A DNA stretch of 61,788 nucleotides from an uncultured Eggerthellaceae bacterium (GCA_947565915.1 CANOHY010000007.1:1-61788), one strand, 5' to 3'. Shown: positions 42,876-51,961, counted from the first letter of the stretch. Program-made: numbers and translations. The notes: generated by a model not told the origin, from the letters alone.

Positions 42876-44003
42876 ATGCAACTGCCCATAGACGTGAAGG
42901 CGCTCATCGATGAATCGACGAACATCCAAACTGCCTTGGAAACGCCTATCTCCGTTAGCGTGTATCTCGACGAAACGGCTCCCGCCGACGTGATAGCGCA
43001 TGTGCGCAACAAGTTCGCAAGCTCGCTGCCCACGGTTCGCATGACCATCATGTACGTGGGCCCGAGCTTCGTTCCCCAGGAACGCGACGACATAGCTGTG
43101 CTGGTGGCTGGCACGAGCCCTACCATCGGCAAGGCCGCGGACGACCTGCGCAGCGCTGGCGTGCCGGTTATGGTGGTCACCACGCTGCCCATCCTTGTTG
43201 CCGACCTAGCCGAGAAGGCGGGATATCCCATCCCGCGCGGCGACCTCATCTTCCCCATGCCTACCAAGGATGCTCCCGATGCGGTGAGCGAGGATGCAGC
43301 TGCCATGGCCACGGCATCGCTGGAGGCTACCGAGGCCAGCGTGATAGCGCAGCTTCCGAAGGACGCCGCGCACGATGCGTTGATCAAGGCCGAGAAGGCT
43401 GCTTTGGGCGATGGTCAGCAGGCGGGCGATGGGGTGCCGATTCCGCTGAACGCGGCGGCGGCAGCGAACCTCGATAATCGCATGGGCCGCTGGATTGTAA
43501 GCGTGTGTCGCGAGAAGCGCTTGGCTTATGCCATCGCATTCCCCTTCGTGCGCCGCCCCCTTGCAAACGATGTGGTGCAGGTTACCGCCATCCAGAACTC
43601 GGCGGTGGGCTTGGTGCCCTTCCTGCCTGGTGCCGATTTGCCCATCATGACGCTGAACCAAGCTAAGATGCTGCTTCAGATCGCTGCTGCTTATGGCCAT
43701 AGCATGGACAAGGAGCGCATCAAGGAGCTTGCCGCGGTGCTGGGTACCGCATACGTGAGCCGCGCGCTCGTGCGCGAGCTGGTGAAATTCGTTCCCGTGC
43801 TGGGTTGGGCGTTTCGTGCGGGCGTGGCTTATGGCGCCACTACGGCTCTTGGCTACGGGATAATCGAGTACTTCGAGGGCGGCGAGAACGTGACGGGCAT
43901 CGCCAACGTGTTGGAGAAGGCAATTGGCACGGGCACGAAGCTTACGGGCGCCTTGGGCGATAAGGCCAACTCCATGTTGAAGATGATTCGCAAGGACGCT
44001 TAG
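42876..44003 (+). CDS. Uncharacterised protein with DUF697-like C-terminal region
   Basis: The product is 375 residues. Residues 1-135 form an alpha/beta region (SVSVYLDETAPADVIAHVRN, VGPSFVPQERDDIAVLVAGTSP, PVMVVTTLP) that looks like a nucleotide-binding or receiver-like fold without a P-loop. The C-terminal half (AYAIAFPFVRRPLANDVVQV, QAKMLLQIAAAYGHSMDKER, LVRELVKFVPVLGWAFRAGV) has the hydrophobic helices and spacing of the DUF697/GTPase-associated YcjF family. It may be a membrane-associated partner of the cell-shape cluster, which ends 80 bp upstream, but that is context only. Confidence 0.75.
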   Translation: MQLPIDVKALIDESTNIQTALETPISVSVYLDETAPADVIAHVRNKFASSLPTVRMTIMYVGPSFVPQERDDIAVLVAGTSPTIGKAADDLRSAGVPVMVVTTLPILVADLAEKAGYPIPRGDLIFPMPTKDAPDAVSEDAAAMATASLEATEASVIAQLPKDAAHDALIKAEKAALGDGQQAGDGVPIPLNAAAAANLDNRMGRWIVSVCREKRLAYAIAFPFVRRPLANDVVQVTAIQNSAVGLVPFLPGADLPIMTLNQAKMLLQIAAAYGHSMDKERIKELAAVLGTAYVSRALVRELVKFVPVLGWAFRAGVAYGATTALGYGIIEYFEGGENVTGIANVLEKAIGTGTKLTGALGDKANSMLKMIRKDA

Positions 44004-44004
44004 A

Positions 44005-46023
44005 GTGGGTGCCATGTCGATGGGCGCACTGGGCGTCGAGGTGCCGAAAGGTGCCAGCGAGGGCAACGGGGAGCAGCTGCTCGAAGGGGTATGGGAGCGT
44101 TTCGAGCCGCTTGTGCGAAGCGCCGAGCGCCCTTCCCGCTACATCGATCACGAGTGGGGCAGCGTGCTGAAGCGCGATGCCGATTTCCGCTTCTGCATGC
44201 TCTATCCCGACACCTACGAGCTTGGTCAGGCCAATCAGGCCTTGCGCATCTTGGTAAATGCCGTGAACGGACGTCCGAACATGGCGGCAGAACGCGGCTT
44301 CTTGCCAGCCCCTGAGATGTGCGATGCGCTGCGCCGTGAGGGGTTGCCGCTGTGCTCGCTGGAGAGTTGCAGTCCCCTCGGAAGCTTCGATGCCATTGGC
44401 ATCACGCTGCCGCACGAGCTTGCAGCCACCAACGTGTTGGAGATTCTCGATTTGGCAGGGTTGCCGCTGCATGCGGCCGACCGCGCCGAGGATGATCCCT
44501 TTGTGATTGGCGGAGGCCCATGCGCGTACAACCCCGAGCCCTATGCTACCTTCTTCGATGCCATCGATATCGGCGAAGGCGAGGATATGCTGCCCGATGG
44601 GCTTGAAGCAATCAGGCGCTTGCGCCGTGAAGGGGCATCACGCGACGAGATACTGCAAGCTCTCGCTGCCTTGCCGGGATGGTACGTGCCTTCGTTCTAC
44701 GAGGAACTCGACGCGAAGGACGCTCAGCAAACGGGATATTGGGTGCGCCCCCTTGGTGGGGCTGATCCACTGGCCCCTCAAACGGTATGCAAGCAAGTGT
44801 ACGAGGGCTTTGCCGAGAGCTCGGGTTGGGAGCCTTGCGTCGTGCCCTTCACGGAAGTGGTCCATGATCGGCTGAATGTAGAAGTGCTGCGCGGGTGTGC
44901 TCGCGGTTGCCGCTTCTGCCAAGCAGGCATGATCTATCGGCCCGTGCGCGAACGCTCGGCAGACAACGTGGTGGCATCGGTTTGCGAGGGATTGGCGAAG
45001 ACGGGATACGACGAGGTTTCCCTGACTTCGCTCTCGTCCACCGACCACTCGCAGATCGAGCAGATCCTCGAGCGTTTGAACGAGACCTTTGCCGGAACCG
45101 GCGTGCGCATCTCGTTGCCATCGCAGCGTCTCGATTCGTTCGGCGTAGGCATGGCAGCCCTAGTGGCTGGCCAGAAGAAGGGCGGCCTCACCTTCGCGCC
45201 CGAGGCGGGCACGCAGCGCCTGCGCGACGTGATCAACAAGAACGTGACCGAAGATGACCTTTTCAGTGCCTTGGATGCCGCTTTTGCAGCTGGATGGCGT
45301 CGTGCCAAGCTGTATTTCATGATTGGCCTTCCCACCGAGACCGACGACGACATCAAGGGTATCGCCAGCTTGGTGCAGCGTGCCTACGATCATGTGCGCA
45401 AAGGGATGTCGCCCGAGCAGAAGGGCTCGTTCCAGCTTTCGGTGGCGGTTTCGCTCTTCGTACCTAAATCGCACACGCCCTTCCAGTGGGATGGCCAGAT
45501 CTCTCCCGAGGAAGCATGGCGGCGAGTGGATCTGCTGCGCCATTCCATCAAGTACCGTGCCATAACGGTGAACTGGCACGACCCTTCCACCAGCTTCATC
45601 GAGGCGGTCATGAGCCGTGCGGGGCGCGAGGGCGCGCGATTGATCGAGGGCGCTTGGCGCCGCGGCGCGCGTTTCGATGCTTGGACAGAATGCTTCAATT
45701 GGCAAGCTTGGAACGATGCCGCAAGGGAAGCTGGCATCGATTGGGCGGCCATTGCGCAAACGACCTACGAACCTGGCTGGGTTCTTCCTTGGTCGCATGT
45801 CAGCTGCGGCGTTTCCTCGAAATGGCTTGCTCTCGAGCGTAAGCGCGCGCAGAAAGCTGCCACCACGCCCGATTGCACCTTCGAGGCGTGCAGCGTGTGC
45901 GGGGCATGTCCGCATCTTGGCATTGAAAACGAACTCGCCTCGGCACGCGGCCCAGCAGGAGATGCGCGCTTCGGCGCGAGTCGTGCGCCCGTGCAAGCAG
46001 AAGCAGAAGGCGAGGTGTGCTGA
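44005..46023 (+). CDS. Radical SAM protein, TIGR03960 type (B12-binding-like)
   Basis: The product is up to 672 residues. An N-terminal B12-binding-like domain is followed by a radical SAM domain with CARGCRFCQAG, the Cys-x3-Cys-x2-Cys cluster motif. Other conserved parts are RISLPSQRLDSF and GLTFAPEAGTQRLRDVINKNV. Near the C-terminus is a CSVCGACPHLG motif. TIGR03960 proteins are usually followed by a DUF2344 (TIGR03936) protein, as here; the pair is thought to modify RNA or a ribosomal component, but the reaction is unproven. GTG 44005 is 1 nt after the previous stop; ATG 44014 is equally possible. Confidence 0.9.
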   Translation: MGAMSMGALGVEVPKGASEGNGEQLLEGVWERFEPLVRSAERPSRYIDHEWGSVLKRDADFRFCMLYPDTYELGQANQALRILVNAVNGRPNMAAERGFLPAPEMCDALRREGLPLCSLESCSPLGSFDAIGITLPHELAATNVLEILDLAGLPLHAADRAEDDPFVIGGGPCAYNPEPYATFFDAIDIGEGEDMLPDGLEAIRRLRREGASRDEILQALAALPGWYVPSFYEELDAKDAQQTGYWVRPLGGADPLAPQTVCKQVYEGFAESSGWEPCVVPFTEVVHDRLNVEVLRGCARGCRFCQAGMIYRPVRERSADNVVASVCEGLAKTGYDEVSLTSLSSTDHSQIEQILERLNETFAGTGVRISLPSQRLDSFGVGMAALVAGQKKGGLTFAPEAGTQRLRDVINKNVTEDDLFSALDAAFAAGWRRAKLYFMIGLPTETDDDIKGIASLVQRAYDHVRKGMSPEQKGSFQLSVAVSLFVPKSHTPFQWDGQISPEEAWRRVDLLRHSIKYRAITVNWHDPSTSFIEAVMSRAGREGARLIEGAWRRGARFDAWTECFNWQAWNDAAREAGIDWAAIAQTTYEPGWVLPWSHVSCGVSSKWLALERKRAQKAATTPDCTFEACSVCGACPHLGIENELASARGPAGDARFGASRAPVQAEAEGEVC

Positions 46024-46024
46024 T

Positions 46025-46633
46025 ATGACCGATCCCAATCTGTTTCGCCTGCGCTGCGCCTACGTGAAGCAGGGTCGTTTAGCGCTGCTTTCGCACCTGG
46101 AGATTGCGCGCGCCTTGGAGCGTGCCGTGCGTCGGGCTGGTCTTCCTTTTGCTGTAAGCCAGGGATTCTCGCCCCATATGCGCATTGCATTTGGCAGTGC
46201 CTTGCCCGTGGGGGTCGGCAGCACCTGCGAGGTGTTCGATGTGTTGCTTACGCGCTATGTGCCACCCGAGCAAGCGCTTCTGGTGCTTCAGGCGGCAAGC
46301 GTGCCCGACCTCATGGTGCAAGGTTGCAGCTATGTGGAGCCCGCTGCCCCGGCTGCAAGCGTTGCCTTCCCGCAAGCTACCTACGAGGTATGCTTCGCCC
46401 AGCCGATAAGCGGCTTTCAGGTGCCAACGACCATCACCGTGGAACGCAAGCGCAAGACCAAGACGTTGGTGGTGGATGACTATCTTTGCGGCCCCTTGCA
46501 GGTGGAGGGCTGCACGGTGCGCTTCACGCTGATGGCGCGCGAATCAGGATCGCTTCGGCCTGATGTCCTCGTGCGCGAATGCAGCTTCGGACAACAGCCA
46601 TCAAGCATCACTCGAGTAGCTCAAACATCTTAG
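46025..46633 (+). CDS. DUF2344 (TIGR03936) protein
   Basis: The product is 202 residues beginning with the family signature YVKQGRLALLSHLEIARALE and GLPFAVSQGFSPHMRIAFG. It is usually fused to, or encoded directly after, the TIGR03960 radical SAM protein and presumably forms one functional unit with it. The start lies 1 nt after the preceding stop. The biochemical role is unknown. Confidence 0.9.
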   Translation: MTDPNLFRLRCAYVKQGRLALLSHLEIARALERAVRRAGLPFAVSQGFSPHMRIAFGSALPVGVGSTCEVFDVLLTRYVPPEQALLVLQAASVPDLMVQGCSYVEPAAPAASVAFPQATYEVCFAQPISGFQVPTTITVERKRKTKTLVVDDYLCGPLQVEGCTVRFTLMARESGSLRPDVLVRECSFGQQPSSITRVAQTS

Positions 46634-46766
46634 CTCCCCCGAACCTTACAAGCTGGTTACGCTGCTTGAACGGCATGGTTAAGCATGCGCGCGTTCGCTT
46701 CGCAGCTTCGACTCAAGTGGGATTATCTACTTATTCGAAAAGACAGCTTGGAAGGCGGGGATCATC

Positions 46767-46976
46767 ATGACCAATAGCATCCATCATCCCGAGCACAGTT
46801 CTCTAGCTGGAGAGCACACCGACGAGCATTGGCGCGTATTTGGCAATGAGGCCCAGATGATCAATACCGACCAGATCTTCGATAGCCGCGATACGGGCTT
46901 CGAAACCAATCCCGATTACGTGCCGACGACCGACCCGCGAGCGCTGGCAGCCGAAGAGGAAGAAGCGCGATCGTAG
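46767..46976 (+). CDS. Small acidic hypothetical protein
   Basis: The product is 69 residues, rich in Asp, Glu and His, ending AAEEEEARS. AAGGCGGGG precedes the ATG by about 9 nt. No domain or signal is visible. The composition looks like a soluble, largely disordered peptide. It follows the DUF2344 gene by 133 bp and could equally be a chance frame. Confidence 0.5.
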   Translation: MTNSIHHPEHSSLAGEHTDEHWRVFGNEAQMINTDQIFDSRDTGFETNPDYVPTTDPRALAAEEEEARS

Positions 46977-47305
46977 GTAACGCTGCAGCCAATACTGCGC
47001 TGCCAGCTTCTGCATGAGCTCTCCGGGGATGCCGCGAATGATCAACCCGGAAATGCCGCTAAGAGCTTGCAGGAACTGGAAGCGCGATAACACCGGAATC
47101 TTTCATCTATGCGAGGGTGAGACGATTCATGCGTAAAGGGAAGAAGCAGGTCGTTTGCAAGGCAAAGACCTGCTTCTCGCGTATCAGGGGTACTCTGCCG
47201 CCGCTGTGCACCAAGGGTTTAGATGTCCTGAACAGGGGACAGAAAAACGATAGCTCGCGTTTCATAATGCTCCTCAAGCACCTGTCGAGGCAGAGGGAGG
47301 ACATC
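46977..47305. other. Intergenic stretch with a strong hairpin
   Basis: A stem AGAAGCAGGTC / GACCTGCTTCT (47142-47152 and 47167-47177) is extended inside by TTTG / CAAA. On the minus strand it is followed by TTCCCTTT, so it could terminate minus-strand transcription, though no minus-strand gene is evident. Around 46975-47093 the minus strand has a coding-like frame that I could not identify. Confidence 0.6.
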
Positions 47306-47530
47306 ATGGCATTCACGAAGCTTTCTTGGGGTATGGCTGCTTTTGCCGTTACTTGCCAGTTGGCGGTGACCGCAGTGCTCGTAGCAGTGTTCACGTTTCA
47401 TCCGGCGCTCGCCGCTTCGCTTCCCGTGCACGAAGACGCCGGTGCTCCCGTTGCGGTCACCTACGCCGAGAAGAGCGCGGCGTACGCAGTCGATTGGGAG
47501 CTCTCCGATACCATGGAGCAAGGAGACTGA
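47306..47530 (+). CDS. Small exported or membrane-anchored protein
   Basis: The product is 74 residues. After a short start (MAFTKLSWG) comes a hydrophobic segment (about 10-37, MAAFAVTCQLAVTAVLVAVF) ending in PALAASLPV, a plausible signal peptidase I site, and an acidic tail. GAGGGAGG lies 6 nt upstream of the ATG. The mature peptide would be only about 38 residues. No family is recognised. Confidence 0.6.
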   Translation: MAFTKLSWGMAAFAVTCQLAVTAVLVAVFTFHPALAASLPVHEDAGAPVAVTYAEKSAAYAVDWELSDTMEQGD

Positions 47531-47665
47531 GGTTGCAAGGCGCTAGCTCTCGGCAACGAGGCCCATTGGGTTTCTTGTTTGGTTAAGCCGCATGCCGCAC
47601 GGGTCGCCTCTTTGCGAATCGAGTTCTTGATATGACAAGGGCTCGACAGATAGGAGGGGGTATCC

Positions 47666-47977
47666 ATGCTAAGCGCGAGAGATATCGAGCAATTGCGCTT
47701 CTTGTTGGGAAGGCGCATACGGTTGCTGCGCAAGCGCGTTAGCCTCACGCAGGAGCAGCTAGCTCGACGCGTGCAGATGGAGCGCAGCCGCTTGAGCCGT
47801 ATCGAGCACGGAAGCCGAACGCTTACGTTCAACGAGCTTGCGGTGATAGCCGACGAATTCGATCTAAGTCTTTCAGAGCTCTTCGAGGGCGTCGTGCTGG
47901 CAACGAATTGGGACACGCGCGTGCTGAACTGTCAAGATCAAGTGGTGCCAACTGGAGCGGGAGTTCGTCTCATCTAG
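47666..47977 (+). CDS. XRE-family HTH regulator
   Basis: The product is 103 residues. Residues 11-70 form a Cro/C1 helix-turn-helix (LGRRIRLLRKRVSLTQEQLARR, MERSRLSRIEHGSRTLTFNE). The C-terminal ~30 residues are short and unassigned. A strong AGGAGGGGG site precedes ATG 47666. The 3' end overlaps the convergent histidine kinase gene by 4 bp. Targets are not evident. Confidence 0.88.
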   Translation: MLSARDIEQLRFLLGRRIRLLRKRVSLTQEQLARRVQMERSRLSRIEHGSRTLTFNELAVIADEFDLSLSELFEGVVLATNWDTRVLNCQDQVVPTGAGVRLI

Positions 47978-49266
47978 CAGGCACTCGGACTGGCAGCCCA
48001 CCTCACAGTGAAGGTGGTGCCCTCTTCGGGACTGCTGGCAACGCTGAGCTGACCTCCGTGTTCGCGCGCGATATCGTAGGCAATCGAAAGCCCGAGGCCA
48101 TAGCTGCCGTTTTCGCGCACGCGCGCTTTGTCGGCTCGATAGAAGCGCTCGAAGATGTGCGGCAGATCCTCCTCGGAGATGTGCTCGCCCGAGTTCGCCA
48201 CTTCGAGCACGACCTCGTTGGCCTTGCGGAAGAGATGCACGCTGACGCGCTCTCCGGCACCCGAGTACTTGCACGCGTTGTCGAGCAGCGTGCGCACCAA
48301 GCGCTGCAGCCGGGCGTGGTCTCCGGGGATGCAGATGCCCTCTTCGATGGACGAGTCGAATTCGATATGGTTCTCGAAGGCAAGCGATTCGAATTGCAGC
48401 ACTTGGCCGCCTACCAGCTTGCTGAGGTCTTGCGCTTCCATGCTGGTTGCATCAGGTCGTTGCGCACTCGCTTCGCTGGCGCTGGCGATGAACAGCATCT
48501 CATCGACGAGCTCGCGCATGTTCGCGAGCTCCTCTTGGCTCGATTCTACCCATTGGCTTTCGCTGGCAATGGTCTTGTCCATGTTCTTCTGCAGGATGCT
48601 CATGTTCGCCGAGAGCACCGTGAGCGGGGTTTTGAGCTCGTGGGACGCATCGCTGATGAAGCGCTGTTGCGTGCTCCAGGCTTCCTTGATGGGACGCAGC
48701 GCCCACTTCGAGAAGATCAAGCTGATGACGAACAGCACCGCTAGCGTACAGAAGCCCACGATGGCGAGCGTCTGCGCGAGCTCTTGCCAGCCGGAAACGG
48801 AGGATGCATCGGTAAAGGCTACAACCGATGTGTCGTGGATGGTGCGTTTGGCATAGAGGAGTCCAAGCTCGGGCAGCGACCCGTTGCCATCCGATGCATC
48901 CCTTACGCTTTGGATGGCGTTTTCCAGCACTTCGTCCGACAGCGTGTAGGGCGAAGAGGGGCTTACCAGTGTGAAGGGTCCTGCATCGGTGAACGAGTAG
49001 ACGGAAATAGGTATGAAGCTGCGTTTCCCCCCGCCACCGAACTCGAAATGGGGGCCTTTCTTGGTAGAGCCTGCTTCTTCGGGAGATTCCAGCCACGCAG
49101 TGCGTGACGACTCGATGGCGCTTTGGAGGTCGCCGTATACGTCGTTGAGCGAGCGTTGATGGTCAAGGACGCAGATTGACGTGAATACGATGCCGATGAG
49201 CAGTGCCATGATCACCATGATCATGGCAATCAGCTTGATTCGCAGTTTCTTGAGCTTGTCGTCCAT
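47974..49266 (-). CDS. Two-component sensor histidine kinase
   Basis: The product is 430 residues. A first membrane helix (about 10-32), an extracytoplasmic sensor region (about 33-165) and a second helix (about 166-190, IVGFCTLAVLFVISLIFSKW) are followed by a HisKA domain with the phosphorylated His in ISDASHELKTPL. The ATPase domain has the N box NACKYS and the G box YGLGLSIAYDIAREHGG. It should phosphorylate the response regulator encoded just upstream in the same operon. The signal is unknown. Confidence 0.95.
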   Translation of the reverse strand: MDDKLKKLRIKLIAMIMVIMALLIGIVFTSICVLDHQRSLNDVYGDLQSAIESSRTAWLESPEEAGSTKKGPHFEFGGGGKRSFIPISVYSFTDAGPFTLVSPSSPYTLSDEVLENAIQSVRDASDGNGSLPELGLLYAKRTIHDTSVVAFTDASSVSGWQELAQTLAIVGFCTLAVLFVISLIFSKWALRPIKEAWSTQQRFISDASHELKTPLTVLSANMSILQKNMDKTIASESQWVESSQEELANMRELVDEMLFIASASEASAQRPDATSMEAQDLSKLVGGQVLQFESLAFENHIEFDSSIEEGICIPGDHARLQRLVRTLLDNACKYSGAGERVSVHLFRKANEVVLEVANSGEHISEEDLPHIFERFYRADKARVRENGSYGLGLSIAYDIAREHGGQLSVASSPEEGTTFTVRWAASPSAC

Positions 49267-49300
49267 CTTCGCTCCTCATCGCGCATGATGGCATAGCGTG

Positions 49301-49972
49301 CTAGTCGTTGGCAAGCTTGTATCCCATCTTCGGGATGGTATCGATGCGCGCCGATGCGCCGAGGAACTTCAGCTTCTTGCGCAGGAACGACACATGGGCT
49401 TCCACGCTGTTGCTCTCGACCGAGCTGTCGATGCCCCAAACCTTGGTGATGAGCGTGTCCTTCGAGATGATGCGCTCGGCGTTCTTCATGAGGATCTTCA
49501 AGATGAGGAACTCCTTCATGCGCAGGTGGATTGACTCATCTCCGCAGGTGAGGTCCATGCTCTCCAGATTAAGCGTGATGTCGCCGAATTCCAGCGTCTC
49601 GAAGATCACTTCGCCCTGGCGCCGCGAGAGCGCCCGCAGATGGGCAAGAAGCTCGGCGGGGTTGAAGGGCTTGGTCATGTAATCGTCGGCACCGCTGTCG
49701 AAGCCAGTGATCTTATCGGCAGTTGAGCTGCGTGCCGTGAGCATCAGCACAGGCGTTGACACATGCTCGCGGCGCAAGGCTGAGATTACCTCGTAGCCGT
49801 CCATCTTGGGCAGCATGACGTCGAGTATCACCACGTCGTAGTCGCCCTGCGTGGCGTAATCGAACCCTGCTTGCCCGTCGAAAACGGTATCAACGTCATG
49901 CCCGTTTTCTTGGAGGATCTGCCCGAGGGCTGCAGCGAGCTTCTTGTCGTCTTCAACCAAGAGGAGTTGCAT
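49301..49972 (-). CDS. OmpR/PhoB-family response regulator
   Basis: The product is 223 residues. The receiver domain has the acidic pair in LLVEDDKK, the phosphorylated Asp in DVVILDVMLPKMDG, the Thr in LMLTARS and the Lys in MTKPFNP. The C-terminal winged helix is of the OmpR type (SVEAHVSFLRKKLKFLG, IDTIPKMGYKL). ATG 49972 follows AAAGGG by 6 nt; the longer frame starts inside the promoter region. It lies divergent from the VTC gene, with tandem OmpR-type half-sites between them. Confidence 0.95.
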   Translation of the reverse strand: MQLLLVEDDKKLAAALGQILQENGHDVDTVFDGQAGFDYATQGDYDVVILDVMLPKMDGYEVISALRREHVSTPVLMLTARSSTADKITGFDSGADDYMTKPFNPAELLAHLRALSRRQGEVIFETLEFGDITLNLESMDLTCGDESIHLRMKEFLILKILMKNAERIISKDTLITKVWGIDSSVESNSVEAHVSFLRKKLKFLGASARIDTIPKMGYKLAND

Positions 49973-50110
49973 GAGTGCCCTTTCTGAAGAGGTTTGGGGA
50001 CGAATGCGGCAACGAGTAGGGACATATCTGCGCTGCGCTTCCTGTCGCATCATTGGGTGGAACAATCATAAGACAGGGCATTCGTCCCAAAGTCCATTGT
50101 AAGCAGCGCC

Positions 50111-50156
50111 CTTAAATCTTCCTGAAATCTCGAGCTTCGGTTCAGGGCGATTTAAG
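50111..50156. promoter_or_regulatory. Tandem OmpR-type binding site between response regulator and VTC gene
   Basis: TTAAATCT (50112-50119) and TGAAATCT (50123-50130) are 11 bp apart, the spacing of OmpR/PmrA-type direct repeats (CTTAAA-N5-CTGAAA). A further GATTTAAG (50149-50156) mirrors CTTAAATC (50111-50118). The site could let the regulator control itself and the divergent VTC gene. Confidence 0.6.
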
Positions 50157-50200
50157 CTGCAGGACTTACGATGCGTCGCATGAACCGGAGAGGGGGCAAA

Positions 50201-51157
50201 ATGCCGAATTGCAAGCGTGCAAGCGAATCGTTCGAGCGCAAGGAGATGAAGTATCGCCTGAGTGCGGGTCAGCTTGCTGCCTTGTTGACTTTGGTGCGAG
50301 AGCATCTGAAGCCCACTGAGTTCGCCGACTCCACGATCACGAGCGTCTATTACGACACGCCCACCTTCGAGCTCATCGAGCGCTCGCTCGAGAAGCCGCT
50401 CTATAAGGAGAAGTTGCGCCTGCGCGTGTATGGGGATTCGTTTGAGGCCAGCATGCGAGCGTTCGTGGAGCTGAAGAAGAAGTACAAGGGCATCGTGTAC
50501 AAGCGGCGCATGGCCATGAGCTTGCAGGCTGCGCTCGCATACCTCAGTGGCACTTCCTTCCAGGACGCGTGCGCACAGCATCCCCTGCAGGATAGCGAAG
50601 ACGCACCGAGTTTGGCCAATGCGCGAAGCATGCAGATAGCTCGCGAAGTGGATTTCTTCATGCAGCGGCATGCATCCCTTGCGCCGTCGATGCTCATCGC
50701 ATGCGAACGGCTCTCGTTTGCCGACGAAGCGAGCGGTTTGCGCATTACGTTCGATGCACGCATCCGCGCATTGCCCTTCCCACTCGGACCGGCAGCATGC
50801 GCAAAGTACGATGCGGCATGCTTGGCGCGCGCTGCGAGCACCCTGCGCGCCATGGGCGTGACGCAGGTAGGGCAAAGCGTCATTGGGCCTGGAGAAGCCA
50901 TCATGGAGGTGAAGTGCCAAGCTGGGCTTCCGTTTTGGCTCGTGGATGCGCTCAGCGAACTTGGCGCCTACCAACAGTCGTTCTCGAAGTACGGCACCGC
51001 TTACCTGAACATGCTCGCACAACAGCGCGTCGCTTGCGAGCGGCGCCAGTCGTTGCCGAATGCGCTACACGAGCCGATTCGCGTGATTTGGCCGCAAGCT
51101 GTTCTGGAGCGAACCCAGCAGCTCCCCGTTCAAGAGAGGATGCTTCATCATGCTTGA
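50201..51157 (+). CDS. VTC-domain protein (polyphosphate polymerase-like)
   Basis: The product is about 318 residues from ATG 50201, which has AGGGGG 5 nt upstream; ATG 50171 is the longer alternative. VTC features are ERKEMKYRLSAGQ, SVYYDTPTFELIERSLEKP, KEKLRLRVYGD, VELKKKYKGIVYKRR and the late IMEVK, supplying the basic tunnel and acidic metal ligands of the fold. Bacterial VTC proteins are often encoded with a DUF4956 membrane protein and a CotH or carbohydrate-binding-domain protein; here both following partners are broken. Polyphosphate synthesis is not proven for bacterial members. Confidence 0.88.
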   Translation: MPNCKRASESFERKEMKYRLSAGQLAALLTLVREHLKPTEFADSTITSVYYDTPTFELIERSLEKPLYKEKLRLRVYGDSFEASMRAFVELKKKYKGIVYKRRMAMSLQAALAYLSGTSFQDACAQHPLQDSEDAPSLANARSMQIAREVDFFMQRHASLAPSMLIACERLSFADEASGLRITFDARIRALPFPLGPAACAKYDAACLARAASTLRAMGVTQVGQSVIGPGEAIMEVKCQAGLPFWLVDALSELGAYQQSFSKYGTAYLNMLAQQRVACERRQSLPNALHEPIRVIWPQAVLERTQQLPVQERMLHHA

Positions 51158-51329
51158 TTCCATGTTCACTTCGATTTATGCAACGGCAGAGGGGCTGCAA
51201 GGCTCCGTGACGTCGGGCGAGTTCCTGCTCTGCTCCATTGCGTCGCTCGCACTGGGTGCTGTGGTAGCGCTCGTGTACATGTTCAAGCACGATTACTCTC
51301 GCAACTCAGCAAGGATGACATCACGCTGA
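51150..51329 (+). pseudogene. DUF4956 membrane protein, N-terminal fragment
   Basis: The frame of 59 codons overlaps the VTC gene by 8 bp. It starts MLDSMFTSIYATAEG and has one membrane helix (FLLCSIASLALGAVVALVYM) followed by KHDYSRN, where intact DUF4956 proteins continue into further membrane segments. Here the family sequence ends abruptly near 51302 and the next bases belong to a different gene in another frame, giving a premature TGA. The protein is probably non-functional. Confidence 0.75.
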
Positions 51330-51961
51330 ACGGATCGGGTGCGCTTCAGGTGAGCGCGAGCTACCGGCATGCCGTGAACTCGAAGGATGATCTGGTGATT
51401 ACGGGTGGAACGTATGAGGTGAGCGCACCCGAGGACGCCTTGCGCGGAAAGGACTGCGTGAAGATCAAGGATGGCAGCTTTCTGATACAAGCAGGCGAGG
51501 ATGCGCTCAAGTCGAACAACGATGGCGAGGCTGACCGTGGCTTTATCTGCATCGATGGCGGCATCTTCGACATCACGGCTGGCGATGATGCGGTTCATGC
51601 CGAGACGGTGCAGGCAAGCACGCCTGGTCTGCAGGATGGTACTACGTATGGCATCGTGGTTGGCGGCGTCGTGCAGCAGGCGAACGCAGATGGCTATGCG
51701 AGTGCGGGCTCCGTTTCGGGTGGAGCGACAACGCAAGCTGTTGCGAGCGTCGAATCGCAGCAGGGTTTCGGAAATGGCGGTGGAATGGGCCCACAGGGAC
51801 AGATGGGCGCTGGTGGCGGCAGGGGTGCACGCGATGGGTCGGGCCCCCAGGATGGTATGGGCCCACGTGATGGATTCGGCGCTCGAAGCGACCAAGGGCT
51901 CCAAGATGCAGCGGGGCCGCAGGACGCCATGCCCCCTTCTGTCGAGGGCAGCGCGCAATGA
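51303..51961 (+). pseudogene. Carbohydrate-binding-domain protein (DUF4353-like), C-terminal fragment
   Basis: From about 51305 the frame reads LSKDDITLNGSGALQVSASY and then repeats of the type SKDDLVITGGTYEV, GKDCVKIKDGSFLI and DGGIFDITAGDDAVH, typical of the beta-helical repeats in carbohydrate-binding-domain proteins encoded beside VTC genes. The N-terminal half, including any signal, is missing. The C-terminal ~70 residues are Gly/Pro/Gln/Met-rich (GPQGQM, GPQDGMGPRDG). An internal GTG at 51350 could allow translation, but without export signal. The fragment follows the DUF4956 fragment with no gap, so one deletion removed both missing parts. Confidence 0.75.

Noticed and set aside
46803..47093. 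A minus-strand frame beginning with a phrase like LSRFQFLQALSGISG
   Set aside because: The first ~40 residues look protein-like, but there is no good start or ribosome binding site, and the rest is the complement of a small plus-strand frame. It may be a remnant, but I cannot name it.
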